A DNA stretch of 64,000 nucleotides. It comes from Agrostemma githago (Eukaryota > Streptophyta > Magnoliopsida > Caryophyllales > Caryophyllaceae). Location of the stretch: NCBI GenBank assembly GCA_958450325.1, contig OY288242.1:69186062-69250061 (forward strand), in the 5' to 3' direction. This document shows, in pieces, positions 10,885 through 21,942 of the stretch. Every line of letters starts with the position of its first letter. The first letter of the stretch is position 1. The notes under the pieces are model-generated. The model made no database searches. It was given only the letters and a program-made list of their open reading frames with translations, and was not told the DNA's origin. Position numbers and translations under genes: made by a program.

Positions 10885-11615
10885 TTGCAGCAAACGGGTG
10901 CTCCCGGTGAGACAAACAGAAGAATCCCTCTTGCGACTATCCAATCCTTGGATGATTTCACCCGTGATCAGCCAAGCCGGGCTGTGTTCAGTCTCCATTA
11001 AGTCCACTACGGTCAAAAGACGGGTGTCTCCCATGCATGATAGAAAATCCATGTGACCTTCGAAAGCGTAAACATGGAGCATGCAGAAAAAAAAAGCCCT
11101 ACGGCTGTAAGCCCGTCTGACCCGGACATCGAGAGGATTCATAAATTTCTCAGCCAAGTCGATCAGAGAAATATTATCACCCTCCATCATACGGGATACC
11201 TCGTTGTGAGAAAGCTCTAGAAATTCTTGAAGCTTCCTCCTTGGGTCATAGATCGAGTACGGGACAGCGGGACGGAGTATCGGGTTCCATCCTCCTATAG
11301 CTGCAATCTTCTCAGGTAAAGGGCAGACTTCGGCCCGGGGGAAAGCAAAGACATGGTATATGTCGTCCCAGTAAGACAAGCATGCATCCAAAAAGTGGCG
11401 ATCAACTTGCATCTGACGGAATGTACACAGTTGACTAATACCCGTCTGATTCAAAGCCACTCTATCCCCGTCCCTAAAACGTCGGGACCATTCCTACAGC
11501 ATCACAGTCAACCTATCGATTCCCATGCCTATTTTCTTAAGAAGAATAAGAATTCTTTTTCTTGAGAAGGGAGGAGTTGTGGAGGAATTTGTGAGGAAAA
11601 TCAATGACAAGGGAG

Positions 11616-11628
11616 GGGTATTTATAGT
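11616..11628 (-). promoter_or_regulatory. TATA box for the antisense ORF of element A
   Basis: The minus strand reads ACTATAAATACCC here, a strong plant TATA box, about 115 bp upstream of the antisense ATG at 11502. It suggests that the antisense gene has its own promoter rather than depending on LTR readthrough. Confidence 0.6.
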
Positions 11629-12187
11629 ATTGGTTCTATAACACTCTTTCCATATCTTTCCATATCACAAAAGTTTCCTAATCCTAAACGGAATCAACCC
11701 ACAAGCCTAGTCCCGATGCTAGCACAAAATATTCATCCCGGACTTTCCCAATCTCTTTAGGAGTCAAAAATTTCAATTTCAAAATTTTCAAAAATTCAAA
11801 TTTTCAAGAATTCAAAAATCTTTTTTCCTCTAGCGCGAGTCATTTTACTACCTACGTGTTGCATGTAAATTTTATGTGACTTATACAGGTACGACTCAAA
11901 CAGGGAAAGGCAACCCACCGCATCTCCCCAGCGGAAGGCCCTAGGTGGCATTTTCCCCGGAATAACACGGGATGAGCCTACATACAGGCGCACCCAGGAC
12001 TTACGCGACAAGTCCAATTTCCCACGAAGATATCGGCATCAACTCAGGTACGACTTCTAGCTTATGGCTGGCGAGCCCTTCACGCGAGTCTAATGGACTA
12101 TAAACGACCCGACCGGAAGTCCGCCAGGTTTCAATCCACGATTGGCCTGGTGGCTACTTTGACTTTCGCCTTGTCCAAATCTCAGTC
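11629..12187. other. Upstream region of the antisense ORF and 3' end of the internal region; no gene seen
   Basis: This holds the presumed antisense promoter upstream of its TATA box, and the sequence leading to the polypurine tract on the plus strand. It is AT-rich at 11760-11830. The palindromic motif of the element is absent from this stretch. Confidence 0.5.
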
Positions 12188-12200
12188 AGAGTGGGGGCTC
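12188..12200 (+). other. Polypurine tract of element A
   Basis: AGAGTGGGGGCTC lies directly before the TGTAGACACC that starts the LTR. This is the place and composition expected for the plus-strand primer. Confidence 0.75.
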
Positions 12201-12587
12201 TGTAGACACCCGCATTTTGAATGCCAGGTGTCTATGGTAGTTTCCAAAAAACACCTGATGATGATCGGACGCTAACGTGTTTCTACGCGCTCGGATATGG
12301 GCTCAAATCCATTAGTTGTTGGCTAAAGCACATATGGATTACAAATCTCACAAAACTAACCTCAAATCCAGGCCCAGCGGACCGTTCCGAGTCAAACAAG
12401 ACTAATTTGGGCCAAAACCGACACCGGAAATAAAACCGACTTTTTAGCGATTGGGTCAACCCCGGTCGAAGTTGTTTCCGAGACATAAAAACAGCCTTTC
12501 CAACATTAAAAGTCCAATTCAAACACAAAACCCACAAGACATCTAACTCAGGGTCCAAAACGAGAGACCCGCGCGACCCAGTTGGGC

Positions 12588-12692
12588 CACTCGATCGAGT
12601 GCCCCATCCACTCGATCGAGTGGGCCTGTTTCAGAACCGACTGCAGGCACACTGGGCCACTCGACCGAGTCAGCTGGTTACTTGGTCGAGTA
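12588..12692. promoter_or_regulatory. U3 palindrome array just upstream of the LTR TATA box
   Basis: CACTCGATCGAGTG starts at 12588 and 12609 (21 bp apart). Variants CACTCGACCGAGTC and TACTTGGTCGAGTA start at 12658 and 12679 (21 bp apart). The last site ends 26 bp before the TATA box, a position fit for a promoter-binding platform. Spacer bases differ between the pairs. Confidence 0.8.
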
Positions 12693-12717
12693 ACCCTAAC
12701 CGGGGTCCTAGGCTTCG

Positions 12718-12727
12718 CCTATATAAA
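12718..12727 (+). promoter_or_regulatory. LTR TATA box of element A
   Basis: CTATATAAAC is followed by a C-rich, then CA-rich leader, as in plant LTR promoters. Transcription would start about 30 bp downstream. The solo LTR at 57860 has the matching TATATATAC at 58380. Confidence 0.75.
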
Positions 12728-13763
12728 CACCCCACGCAACACACAATTGGACAACTTTGATCATCTTCAAAAACCTTAATCAACATCAAACTCAAGCCCT
12801 AATTCTACAATACTCAAACCCTAAACCTAGCTTTAGGAATCGAAACCCAACCACCACAACTCAATTTACATACTCGAACTCCTGTGCAATCCGTCACTAC
12901 GAGACCCATCCGAGCATAAGAAACATGTAGGTTAAGGGTGCCAACTCCTGCTTTTCTCTCTTTTTCCTCTTTTCTCGCGTCGTGCGTCGTCTATCATCAT
13001 CGTCGTAATCTCGTTTTTTTATCTTATTCGCGTCCTAATATCGCTAATATTGCTAGTATTATAAAACATTAAAATACTCGTGAATTTGTGTCGAGTGTGA
13101 GTGATGGTGGGATAAGAAAACCCGAATATACAAGTGTACTGCACACAGCGTTGCCGGTCGCTTATCCCATCACCCCGATCGCTTGATTATTGAAACGAGT
13201 CAACCTAAACAATAATTCGTTTATTTTCGTTTGCATCGCATATTCACAACGATTTTCCAAAACAAGCATTCAATTTTAATAAGGGTCGAAACCCGTTGAT
13301 GCGGATCCGACATCAAACAATTCGCAAGAATTAATTATGATGTCGGGATGCGGAGGGAATCAAGTCGAGTTTCTTAACTCAAGTATCGATCTATTAGATT
13401 CGACACCAATTCCATAATTGGATGTCGAATCTAATGATTTAGTCAAATAATTTAATCAATTCGATTTTTCGTTGATGCTAACGTAGATGTCATTAATTCG
13501 TTAGAATTACAACACTATAAACGCGGAGGAAAATTCATATCGTTTTGGTTGATTTAAACGACTTATAGCAATTCCTTTAGTCTCGCTCTAATATCCGATG
13601 TCGATTCAATAATCGCACGTTGGATATGACGAGTATCATACACACGAATCGAGCACAAATTAATCAATATTTATGCCCAATTCGACAAAGTCATCGATTT
13701 AGCAAAATCAAAAGCAATTTCAAATTCAATAGCAAATCGCAAGCGAACCCTAGTTCGTACAAG

Positions 13764-13982
13764 GGGCACAGAGTGCCTAGCCCACTCGGTCGAGTGGCAC
13801 TCCAAAAAACGAAACAGAATGTCTTTTCGACCTCCACTCGGTCGAGTCTCACAGTGACTCGGTCGAGTGGCAACGTACTCGGTCGAGTTGGCCAATAACT
13901 CGATCGAGTAGGATCCCGAAACCTGGACAGAATGATTTTCAGAGGTCCACTCGGTCGAGTCCCTCAATGACTCGGGCGAGTG
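13764..13982. repeat. U5 palindrome array of the middle LTR, 7 intact sites plus one with its centre deleted
   Basis: This corresponds to 814-1034. Sites start at 13783, 13835, 13856, 13876, 13897, 13948 and 13969. The first site, CACTCGATCGAGTG in copy 1, is GCACAGAGTGC here. Its outer arms are kept and its centre is lost, as expected for deletion at a hairpin. Confidence 0.85.
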
Positions 13983-14762
13983 GCCCCTTGTCACGAAAGA
14001 ACCGTGAGTCCTACAATCGCATTCGACTCTCGTTAATCATTTTTCGTGACTTAGATCAAACACGTGCCTAATCTATCACGTGAAACATCATCCTTTTAAA
14101 CCATGCATCGTCATATTTACATTATCCCATTTCATTCTATATTATTCGCAAACCGTTACTAACCGTTAGTTTTTCTTGTTGGTTTATTGTGTTTTTTTTA
14201 TTGTACTAAAATGAACCCACATGCTAAAATTTAACTTTGACGTTAGAATTAATTGCATTCAATCGACATAGAAACCCTTTCAACTTCTCACATGCTTATG
14301 GAAAACAATGTTTGCATAAGCATTTTCACCATTTAACTAACGCGCGTATTAGAGAGTCTTTCGATATCTTAGTAGAGGCCGCCAATGTGCGGGCGGGGTT
14401 GGGTGTCCTTCGTGGGCTTCCCAACACGTACCCTCACCCCTTACTCAGAACCTCGGTTTCCGGATGCCCGAAACCGTTGGCGCACGAGAGTCATTCAATA
14501 CACGATATCCGATAATGTCGGTATCGGTATCAAATACAAAGGGACGAGCCCAATAAACTCTGACATCGGAAATGGGCCGTATTTCGTACATGGCCCACTA
14601 CGACATAGAGTGGGTTCGAACGGGCCCGAACTCCCACAAAGTTCGGTGGCGACTCCACATAGATTTAAATTTCAATTCGATCCATTCTCATATGGAGATT
14701 CATTCGCCTCCCCAAACCCGCGTGTGGCCGCGTCAAGGTGGACCTGTGTCATGTCCACAATT

Positions 14763-14780
14763 TGGCGACTCCGCTGGGGA
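14763..14780 (+). other. Primer-binding site of element A, copy 2
   Basis: TGGCGACTCCGCTGGGGA is identical to the site at 1813. It shows that a second internal region begins here. The leader 14781-15839 carries no gene that I can support. Confidence 0.85.
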
Positions 14781-15839
14781 TTAACTGATGCGTGACTTAC
14801 CATCGGCATCCTCAGGGTGAGACTCGAATAGAAATCATTTTACTAGTACAATACGCGTTTTAGTTTTACGGTTCAAGCATAACCCATATTTTTTCGGGCC
14901 GGTACTGGTGACCGACGTCCTACTATACCGTTGATGTACTCCAATATGGATATGTCAAAAGGTGTCCATAGTCGATTCGAGTGGGTTTCGCGGCATGTTC
15001 TAAGCTCAACTCGACTTAGAGAGTCCGTCCCGATCAACGTCTAGACTATGTACACTGGTATAGACCCTCTTGGACCGACCGAGACTTAGTGTAAAGCATA
15101 CATGGCGTCGTTATAATGCTTGCCTGACTACATGCTACTTGGTTTCCGTGTCGTTTTCAAAAACCGTCATTTTTCAAAAATCACATCTTTTTCAAGATAT
15201 TCAATTTCAAAATCCGGGACGTATACCGAATTTAGGACTTATGATTTTACTCAAAATAACCTATTTTTAGCCGGTATGCTGCCCAATTCAAAACTCGAAA
15301 TTACTTTTGAACTTTCAAAACCCGTGGCCCAATATTCTTTTCGTTTTTTTTCGAAAATTGGGCCCTTCATCGAGTTCTCTCAGGCTCTCTTAAAAAACAA
15401 TCCATTTTCAAAATCTTCCTCTTCTTAGGACTTCCCGTATTTAGCAGTGTCGGGTCATGTCGTAAGTGGTCAAGGTCTTTAGCGTCGAAACTCTGTCGAT
15501 CTTACATCACGAGTTTCTTCCCTATCCCAGCCCGCCTTATTAGACTAAGGCAAGGCCCCCCTACGTAGGACAAACCCCTACAAAAGAGGGCCCATCAACA
15601 CAATCGAGTCCAAACTCTGGGGATGCCTCACGTGAACCTTCCTTCGAACAGGACTAGGCCCATTCGCCGAATCCTAAAGAAGGCCCACATTTCACAAGTC
15701 ACCCGTTTAGGTGTCTTTTCTCGAGTCATTTCCCCTTTAGTCTTGTTCGGGATGTACTTTCTATTCCGGGATTCGGGCTAGTTTCTGATTACGCGGTGTT
15801 CTTACAGACAGGCCACCCGAAACCGGATATCAGCGCAAG

Positions 15840-17342
15840 ATGGACGCATTGAAGGATGCCCTATAGATCGAAACCCAATTGACTGCCATCCAGAAGGATC
15901 AAACGGCACTCGCCACTCGTGTGGGCGCAATGGAGAAGGGAACTCCTCCTCCTGGATCAGAGCCGACTGGGCCCATAGCTGAACTAGTCAGTGTTGTCCG
16001 CAGGCTCGAGGAACAGGTTCACCTGTCAACGAACAACTCGATCCACACTGAAATTGCTCGTTCCTATTCACCCTTGAATGACGAGCTACCTGCTAACCTC
16101 AACCTTACGGGAATTCCTATGTTTGAGGGAACCGAGGACCCGGTCCACCACATCCGTGCTTTCAAAGATTTTATGGCTGTCAAGGGGGTGAAGTCCACCA
16201 TGTTTACACATTTGTTCCCTTCCTCCCTGGAGAAGCATCCTAAGGCTTGGTACTACAGGCTCGATTCCAAGAAATACAAAACTTGGTATGATGTGGCAAC
16301 CGAATTTGTTCGGAATTACGCTGATAATACCGTGATCCAGACTACAATGCGTACTCTAGAAGTGATGGCCCAGGAGCCCAAAGAAGAATTCACTAAATAT
16401 CTACAAAGATGGCGGGCCGAGAGTGTGAAGCTGGTCGAAAAGCCCAGCGAGAAAGTGCTAGTCGAGGCGTTTGTCAAGAACATCCTCCCTTCCTACCGGG
16501 TCCACCTCCGGTATGCTGTTATCCCTAATTTTGCTACCCTAACTGAAATGGGTACCAGGATCGAGGACGACTTAAGGTTAGAGAGCCTGACTAAGGCCTA
16601 TACCAAGGGCTATCAAGGGGCAAGCTCATCCACGAGCAAGCCCACACCTGCAGCTGCAACTCGCAGCATTTTTGATGAGGTAAACCTGCTTGACACCTCA
16701 TCCAAAAAGAATACACCAAATCGGGTATTCACAGATATAGGGACTACCTATACTTATGTCTTAAAAAGGCTATCTTCAAAGGGTCTGATCCAACCAATAG
16801 GCCCGATGCCCGAGCTTCCAGTGGAGAAGAGGCCCAAAAGTTGTAACGCCCAAGCCTACTGCCAATACCATCGTGGTAATGGGCATGATACTGAAAAGTG
16901 CTGGAAACTGAAGCATCTAATCTAGTACCTGATCGAGAGCGGGAAGATCCCATTACCCGGAGACAAGCCGAGCAACAAAGAAAACTCGTTCAGTGCCCAC
17001 GCAATATTCACCGGTGAGGTAATTGACTGTTCCCACCTCATCTCCCCCTTTATCCCACAAATCAATGGGATATGGTTTGATGACGAGGAAGATGTGTACT
17101 TAGCCAAAGGGGAAGCTGTCCCCATCACCATTGAAGAGGTTCGAAAAGCTAAGTCCAAGGCCTTAGCCGCCAACCACCTCGCCGCAGCTGGGCATTCTAT
17201 TCCTACATCCGTCACTGAACCTGCCAGGACGGAACCTACCCTTGAAGAACCAAGCAACGACACCGCCTTGGTCCAACAAATGAAGGGGGTTCGAGCTGAT
17301 CTAACCATATGGCAACTTCTGGTTAGCTCGCAAGCACATTGA
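15840..17342 (+). pseudogene. gag: gag of element A, copy 2 (broken)
   Basis: This is the same gag as at 2890, nearly identical. The original ATG is at 15840, but a 3-bp loss together with a base change makes codon 9 TAG (15864). A later ATG at 15879 would start a 348-codon frame. That frame reads through the place where copy 1 has a stop (3817) and includes the zinc knuckle CQYHRGNGHDTEKC. It ends at TAG 16923, where copy 1 reads TTG. The tail ends at TGA 17340, shared with copy 1. The two copies thus carry both private and shared lesions. Confidence 0.85.
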
Positions 17343-18515
17343 GAAGCACTGACTAAGGCTCTCGATGAAATCAAGGTTGACTCACAGGTTACCCCCACTG
17401 AAATGGTAGCCACCATTATGCCTTATCTCAAGGGCAGGTCCGAGGAAGAAGGCCCACTTATCACCTTCTACGAGTCTGATCTTCCATCATTTGGGCCCAA
17501 TCATAATCTGGCCCTTTACATCACGGTCATTTGCCGAGGGAAGTACCTCCCAATGACCCTTATCGACGACGAATCTGCCGTAAATGTCCTTCCCCTAAGG
17601 ACTGCTAGGGCCCTCGGCATCACCGATGCCGACTATATCCCGACAGCACAAACCATCCAGGCTTTCGACGGAAGCCCAAAACCAGTCGTCGGGGCTGTTA
17701 AACTGAAAATCATAACGGGCCCAATTGAAAAGGAGTTAGAGTTTTAGGTGATTGATGTCACCTCATCCTTTAATTTACTACTAGGAAGGCCTTGGATCCA
17801 CGCAGTCAAGGCCGTCTCCTCTACTCTCCATCGAAAAGTCAAAATGCCACTTCAAGATGGTGTCATCACACTAGAGGCTACTCCTATTACCGTGGCAAGC
17901 TGCAACGCTACGGGCCGAGCCGACCCACGAGGATTTGATTTCGTGGGCATGATCGAAGAAGAGTATTTCTTTAGACCCTACTTCACAACTAGCATCGACA
18001 CGATGCTACAGAATCTAGGCTATCTACCGGGAGCAACCTCGAGGCCGAATCTTCCAGCTGGGAAGATTATCGAGGTCCTGAACGACGGTGAATCGCAGTT
18101 CGGGCTGGGGTATGCTATAACCCCAGAAAACATGGTTCGGGCCGGTATTCACAAGGCCATCGATATTTTCAAGGGTACTTACATAGGCCCTTATAGCTCG
18201 AAGTTAACTGACTACTTCGTCACTCCATTTTTCGGAGCTATTCAAGTGGGCCTCTACCAACCCACCATCACATATCACGAGACCAAAACGGCTCGGGAAT
18301 GCAATTTCATCCCCGATGATATATTCACCCTTGTTCAAGCTGAGTCCAAGGAAGGGGAAAACAACTCCGAGCCCGTGCTAGGGCTCCTATTTGGAGAAGA
18401 CAAGGCTGTCCCCGCTCCAAAAGATGATCTGGTCAATCTGATCCTCCACAGCAATTGGTTTGACCCAACCAAGCTAATCACCGAAATTGGTACATATACA
18501 AGAAAAAGGGCCTAG
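17343..18515 (+). pseudogene. Protease region of element A, copy 2 (active-site Gly lost)
   Basis: The frame continues from gag. Where copy 1 has LIDDGSS, this copy reads LIDDESA: GAA at 17571-17573 replaces the active-site glycine that retropepsins need. The TGA of copy 1 at 4585 is an intact TGC here. TAG at 17745 and TAG at 18513 are shared with copy 1. The conserved LLLGRPWIHAVKAV follows the first shared stop. Confidence 0.75.
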
Positions 18516-19519
18516 AGGAAGACCATAAAGTGGACCAACAGCCAAGGACGAATCTACAAGCTGACCACCGGCGAGGGAGACACGCCGGATACCGAGTCCG
18601 AGTCTGAGTCAGAGTCAAAGTCGGAGTCTGAGTCCAAGTCTAGAGGGTCTGGTGCTAGAGTCGAGTCTGTAACCCCTCTTCCCTTAACCACTTCCACTGT
18701 GGTCTCGGGGCCCGTCCCAAGACCTCTCCCTATCCCGCCACTGACCAACGATCAGATGGCCGCTCTTTTCGAGCTTTTCTCAAAATTTACTATTAATAAT
18801 AATAACGAAAACCGTTCTGCTTACGACTTGTCTTATTTTCAAAATTTTCTCAATTTCAAAGATTTTATATGCAATGACATTGAGAAACCCGAGGAACAGG
18901 TACCTCTACCTCCGCATCTGATCGAGCTGCTCGAACAAAGGGAGTCCCGAGATCCGGTAATCGAAGAAACTGAGTCCATCAATGTGGGAACCACTTTAGA
19001 GCCCCAGATGCTTAAGTTGGGCCTATCCTTAGATCCCGAGGAGAGAAAACAATTCACAAACCTCCTCCAGAAATTCAAGGACGTCTTTGCATGGTCCTAC
19101 AAGGACATGTCGGGGATAGACCGGGAAATAGTGGAACACCGTATACCCATCAAAGATGGGTGTAAATCGGTAAAGCAGAAACTTCGAAGGATGAAGCCCG
19201 AATGGTTTCTCAAAGTCAAAGAAGAGGTCGACAAGCAATTCAAAGCGGGCTTTATACAAGTGTCTGAATATCCAGATTGGGTTGCAAACATCGTGCCGGT
19301 GCCCAAGAAGGACGGCAAGGTGCGGGTATGCGTGGACTTCCGAGACCTTAATAAGGCCAGCCCAAAAGACAATTTTCCGTTACCACACATCAACATATTG
19401 GTGGATAACACGGCCGATCATGCTCTTCTATCATTGATGGATGGGTATGCCGGATACAATCAAATCAAAATGGCAGAAGAGGATATGAGTAAGACCACCT
19501 TCATTACACCTTGGGGTAC
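18516..19519 (+). pseudogene. pol: Reverse transcriptase of element A, copy 2, truncated before YVDD
   Basis: This copy lacks the 4-base insertion of copy 1, so the frame is open from 18516 through the Ser/Glu linker into reverse transcriptase. It includes VRVCVDFRDLNKASPKD and LSLMDGYAGYNQIKM. Homology to copy 1 ends at TTGGGGTAC (19519); copy 1 continues TTACTGTTAC and this copy continues AATAAACC. The catalytic YVDD, both RNase H domains, integrase, antisense ORF and 3' LTR are all missing. Confidence 0.85.
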
Positions 19520-20100
19520 AATAAACCGAAAATACACAAAAACACATCCAAACAATATAACCCCTACTCTAATGCATAAGTGAGCTAAAATAACTATAAA
19601 TAATAAAACTAAGGACTAGAGTAGCTAACAATTGAGTTGGTAAAGACAATATAAATCCGTCACATCACCTTTGACTGTAAGCGTGCCGCCTTTAAATATA
19701 TGTGGCGGAGTCGCCAACGTTGCCATTACACCGATTAAAGTACGTAACTACCTGAACTTTGAGCCCATATTTATGAGCCGACGCGCTTACGGTGGTTGTC
19801 GTTTCTGTTGTAAGTACTCAGGGATTCAACAAACTTGATAATTCAATTCAAACACAACGTAATGATGAGATTTTCATTATTACAAGTGTTTATTGCCCAC
19901 TTAATTACACGAAGAGGGAGGTGACCTTTTTTTGCATACTCACATGTGGTAAATACAGATAACCATAATGGTGGTGTTTCCATACTATTACACGTGCTAT
20001 CAACATTCTTTTATTAACAAACGAAAATTTATTTTATTTATGTAGTTCATGTGCGAGCCTTATATTAGAATATCATAATGCAAATATAATTTTTGGGGGT
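19520..20100. other. Unassigned repeat DNA after the truncation; possible minus-strand Tat LTR debris
   Basis: No coding frame is supported. At 19707-19716 the minus strand reads TGGCGACTCC, the decamer embedded near the end of every Tat LTR in this window. It is followed by CGCCACATATATTTAAA, similar to the CACATAGATTTAAAT that follows it in LTR A. This suggests a fragment of a reversed, divergent Tat/Ogre-type LTR. The rest is AT-rich and not recognised. Confidence 0.35.
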
Positions 20101-20395
20101 TGGTTGATTTTTTTTGGTGGATCGTTCTTCAAGGTGGAATACTAGATCCGACATATTGATTTTTGGGAGCTTAATTGGTTTTTGTGTGGATCTTCATGAG
20201 CAAAACCTTTCTCCCCACAGACGACACAAAACTGTTTGGGGATTGAATATGTATCCCCGGCTTGGGCGGCTCGGCTCTTCTCGAGATCCGGATGCGAGTC
20301 GAAGACGGTCCTGCAAGGTGAACTCCGACCCAGGGATTGCCCCCGGGGCGGAGCCTCCGATGCCTAAGTCAGTACCATATTTGTATGTGAAGAAC
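20101..20395 (-). repeat. Fragment of a reversed Tat-type LTR end and leader
   Basis: On the minus strand a GC-rich stretch includes CTGACTTAGGCATCGGAGG and ends AATCCCCAAACA. It is then followed by TGTCGTCTGTGGGGA near 20210-20225. That order resembles the Tat-B LTR end (CTGACTTGAGCATCGGAG ... CCTAAACA, then TGGCGCCGTCTGTAGGGA). It therefore looks like an LTR/primer-site junction of another Tat element, degenerate and cut on both sides. Confidence 0.45.
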
Positions 20396-20703
20396 TTATG
20401 GATCCTAAGTACCTAAGAGGGGGAGATGGTGAATTAGGTACCTTTTAAAAATTACCTCAAACTTTATTGATTAAAGAGAGTTAAGCTAGGTGGATAACTA
20501 AATAAATAAAGAAGTGAAGATAAGTAAATGCAACTGTCAGTAAGACTGTAACAAATTTGCCTTGGCAAGAGATTAGGCCACAGAGCAAATGTCATAGTAT
20601 GGTAGACTCTTATCAGACTGTCCATTTTTCTCTTAACCGAAGGTAATGTTACAGAGAAAGGTTACAGTATAATGTCTGTTGCAAGTACTTTGAAAAACAC
20701 AAC
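20396..20703 (-). repeat. Copia-type LTR, fragment 1 (interrupted by the 36.9-kb nest)
   Basis: On the minus strand this ends in TTCACCATCTCCCCCTCTTAGG, the kind of sequence found just before the primer site of many plant copia LTRs (from memory). Its right edge carries the ACAAC target duplication of Tat-B (20699-20703). The sequence should therefore join 57640-57859 across the nest. Lineage is inferred, not proven. Confidence 0.4.
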
Positions 20704-21134
20704 TAATGGGGGTCGGCACCTCGTCGGCATGCTTGAGCGGCTGCCGACAGTCTCATCTCTAAGGATCCCCCTGTCCACGTGGGGGGTAGCGGCGGCCTAT
20801 CAAGATGGGGCCGGCAACTCCTCAGCAGGATGAAAGAGGGAAATCCGAACGAGTGCTTCCCCTATAAAGAAAGAGATGGCCTCCACAGGAAAAGGGGATC
20901 ATAATACACACCAACTCATCTCTCTAAAAAGGCTAAGTAAATCCTTCACTAAATCTATCATCACCTTCTTAGTCCCGCTCACTGACTTGAGCATCGGAGA
21001 GGCAACCTCAGACACCCTCCGAGGCCCTTGTGTGTTCATTGTGTAGTTCCAAGGTGTGAAACCCCGGTAGGGACGAGGGAGGATCGAGCCGACCACTACA
21101 AATCAGAGACTATCGATTGTTTGTACCCTAAACA
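20704..21134 (+). repeat. 5' LTR of Tat-B
   Basis: It starts TAATGGGGGTCGG; the 3' copy keeps the canonical TGATGGGGG. It ends CCTAAACA. A TATA box CCCTATAAAG lies near 20862-20871. Short inverted GTCGGCA/TGCCGAC repeats sit near its start. It matches 57204-57634 with several base changes. Confidence 0.9.
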
Positions 21135-21137
21135 ATT

Positions 21138-21155
21138 TGGCGCCGTCTGTAGGGA
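21138..21155 (+). other. Primer-binding site of Tat-B
   Basis: TGGCGCCGTCTGTAGGGA lies 3 bp after the LTR end and begins with the required TGG. It differs from the primer site of element A, so the two Tat elements use different tRNAs. The tRNA was not identified. Confidence 0.8.
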
Positions 21156-21205
21156 ACTTGAACAAGAAGCTTTCTGCTCTCAAAAGTAAAAAAAGACATC
21201 AAGAA

Positions 21206-21911
21206 ATGACAAACCATGGTGCGACTAACACCCCTCGGGAAGCCGACACGAGTGCTGACCTCGAGCCCATAGAGATCTCCTCCCCGGGCAACCAGCCGAG
21301 AAGCGTAGGCAAAAAGAAGGAACCAATGGGGGAGGCCTTCACACCAGCAGTAATAGCCTCGTCCAAGGCGTCGGCGGACATGTTTACCCCTGAACAATTG
21401 TCTACCGCCCAGAATCTCTTTGCAACATTCCTAAAGGCATCGGCCCCCACCACCGCTGTCACCATGGCCCCGATCCAGACAGCTTCGGAGACCATCACCA
21501 GAGCCCCCCAGAGGGCCAATGTCTCACCAGAGAGATGTTCCCCGAGCTGCTGACCTTCGAGGAAAGAAAGCGCCAATACCTGGAGAAGTGCGAGCATTTG
21601 ACCGTGGAGAGAATCGAGCTAAACAAAAGAAAGCAGAGATACATGCCCCGGGGGCCGTCGCCCCTCCGTCTGGGGCAGGGTATCTTGACTCCTATCGCCA
21701 GCACAAGGAAAAGAGTCGCCGACTCTCCCCCGAAAGAGCGAAGACAGGAAATGAGCAGGAGCCACACCCCCAGAATGCGCTACAGGCTGGGTCCCGCCTC
21801 CAGAAAGGCCAAAAGAAGCCATAGCCCCCAGAAAACGGTTCACCATCGCCTCGGACAGAGAGAGGGAAGGCAGGCCCACAAGAACTTTGAGGGATCAACT
21901 AGGCGGAAGGG

Positions 21912-21942
<31 letters not shown>

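Larger units (their letters stand above)
9859..11502 (-). pseudogene. Antisense ORF of element A (spliced, now broken)
   Basis: This gene runs against gag-pol. Its likely ATG is at 11500-11502, but codon 3 is TAG (11494-11496). Exon 1 then reads EWSRRFRDGDRVALNQTGISQ and on through FLDACLSYWDDIYHVFAFP to STRLLQ. A 309-bp intron follows (10576-10884). Exon 2 (from 10575) reads IWLYEGLSVIDPPLDA and includes WDEVLSFHSGPLIRWVVPWWPIYL and RILRQYGWTQRI. A TAG at 10141-10143 cuts the frame, which continues in phase to 9859 with a basic tail (SGHKKKTKTQ). The FWD-type and RQYGW-type motifs recall the plant mobile domain/DUF7745 proteins common in plant repeats; that link is inference. Antisense ORFs at this place are known in Retand/Tat elements. 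Function is unknown. Confidence 0.75.
12201..14759 (+). repeat. Full LTR shared by tandem Tat copies A1 and A2
   Basis: This 2,559-bp LTR begins TGTAGACACC after a polypurine tract and ends TGTCCACA before a primer-binding site. It is therefore the 3' LTR of copy 1 and the 5' LTR of copy 2. It has a U3 palindrome array (12588-12692), a TATA box (12718-12727) and a U5 array (13764-13982). The TGGCGACTCC embedded at 14647-14656 copies the start of the primer-binding site. The same family recurs as a solo LTR at 57860 and as a partial one at 62524. Confidence 0.93.

Noticed and set aside
21911..21939. (GA)n run as a regulatory element
   Set aside because: It is within gag of Tat-B and codes Arg-Glu repeats in an already basic linker; it is a simple-sequence expansion.
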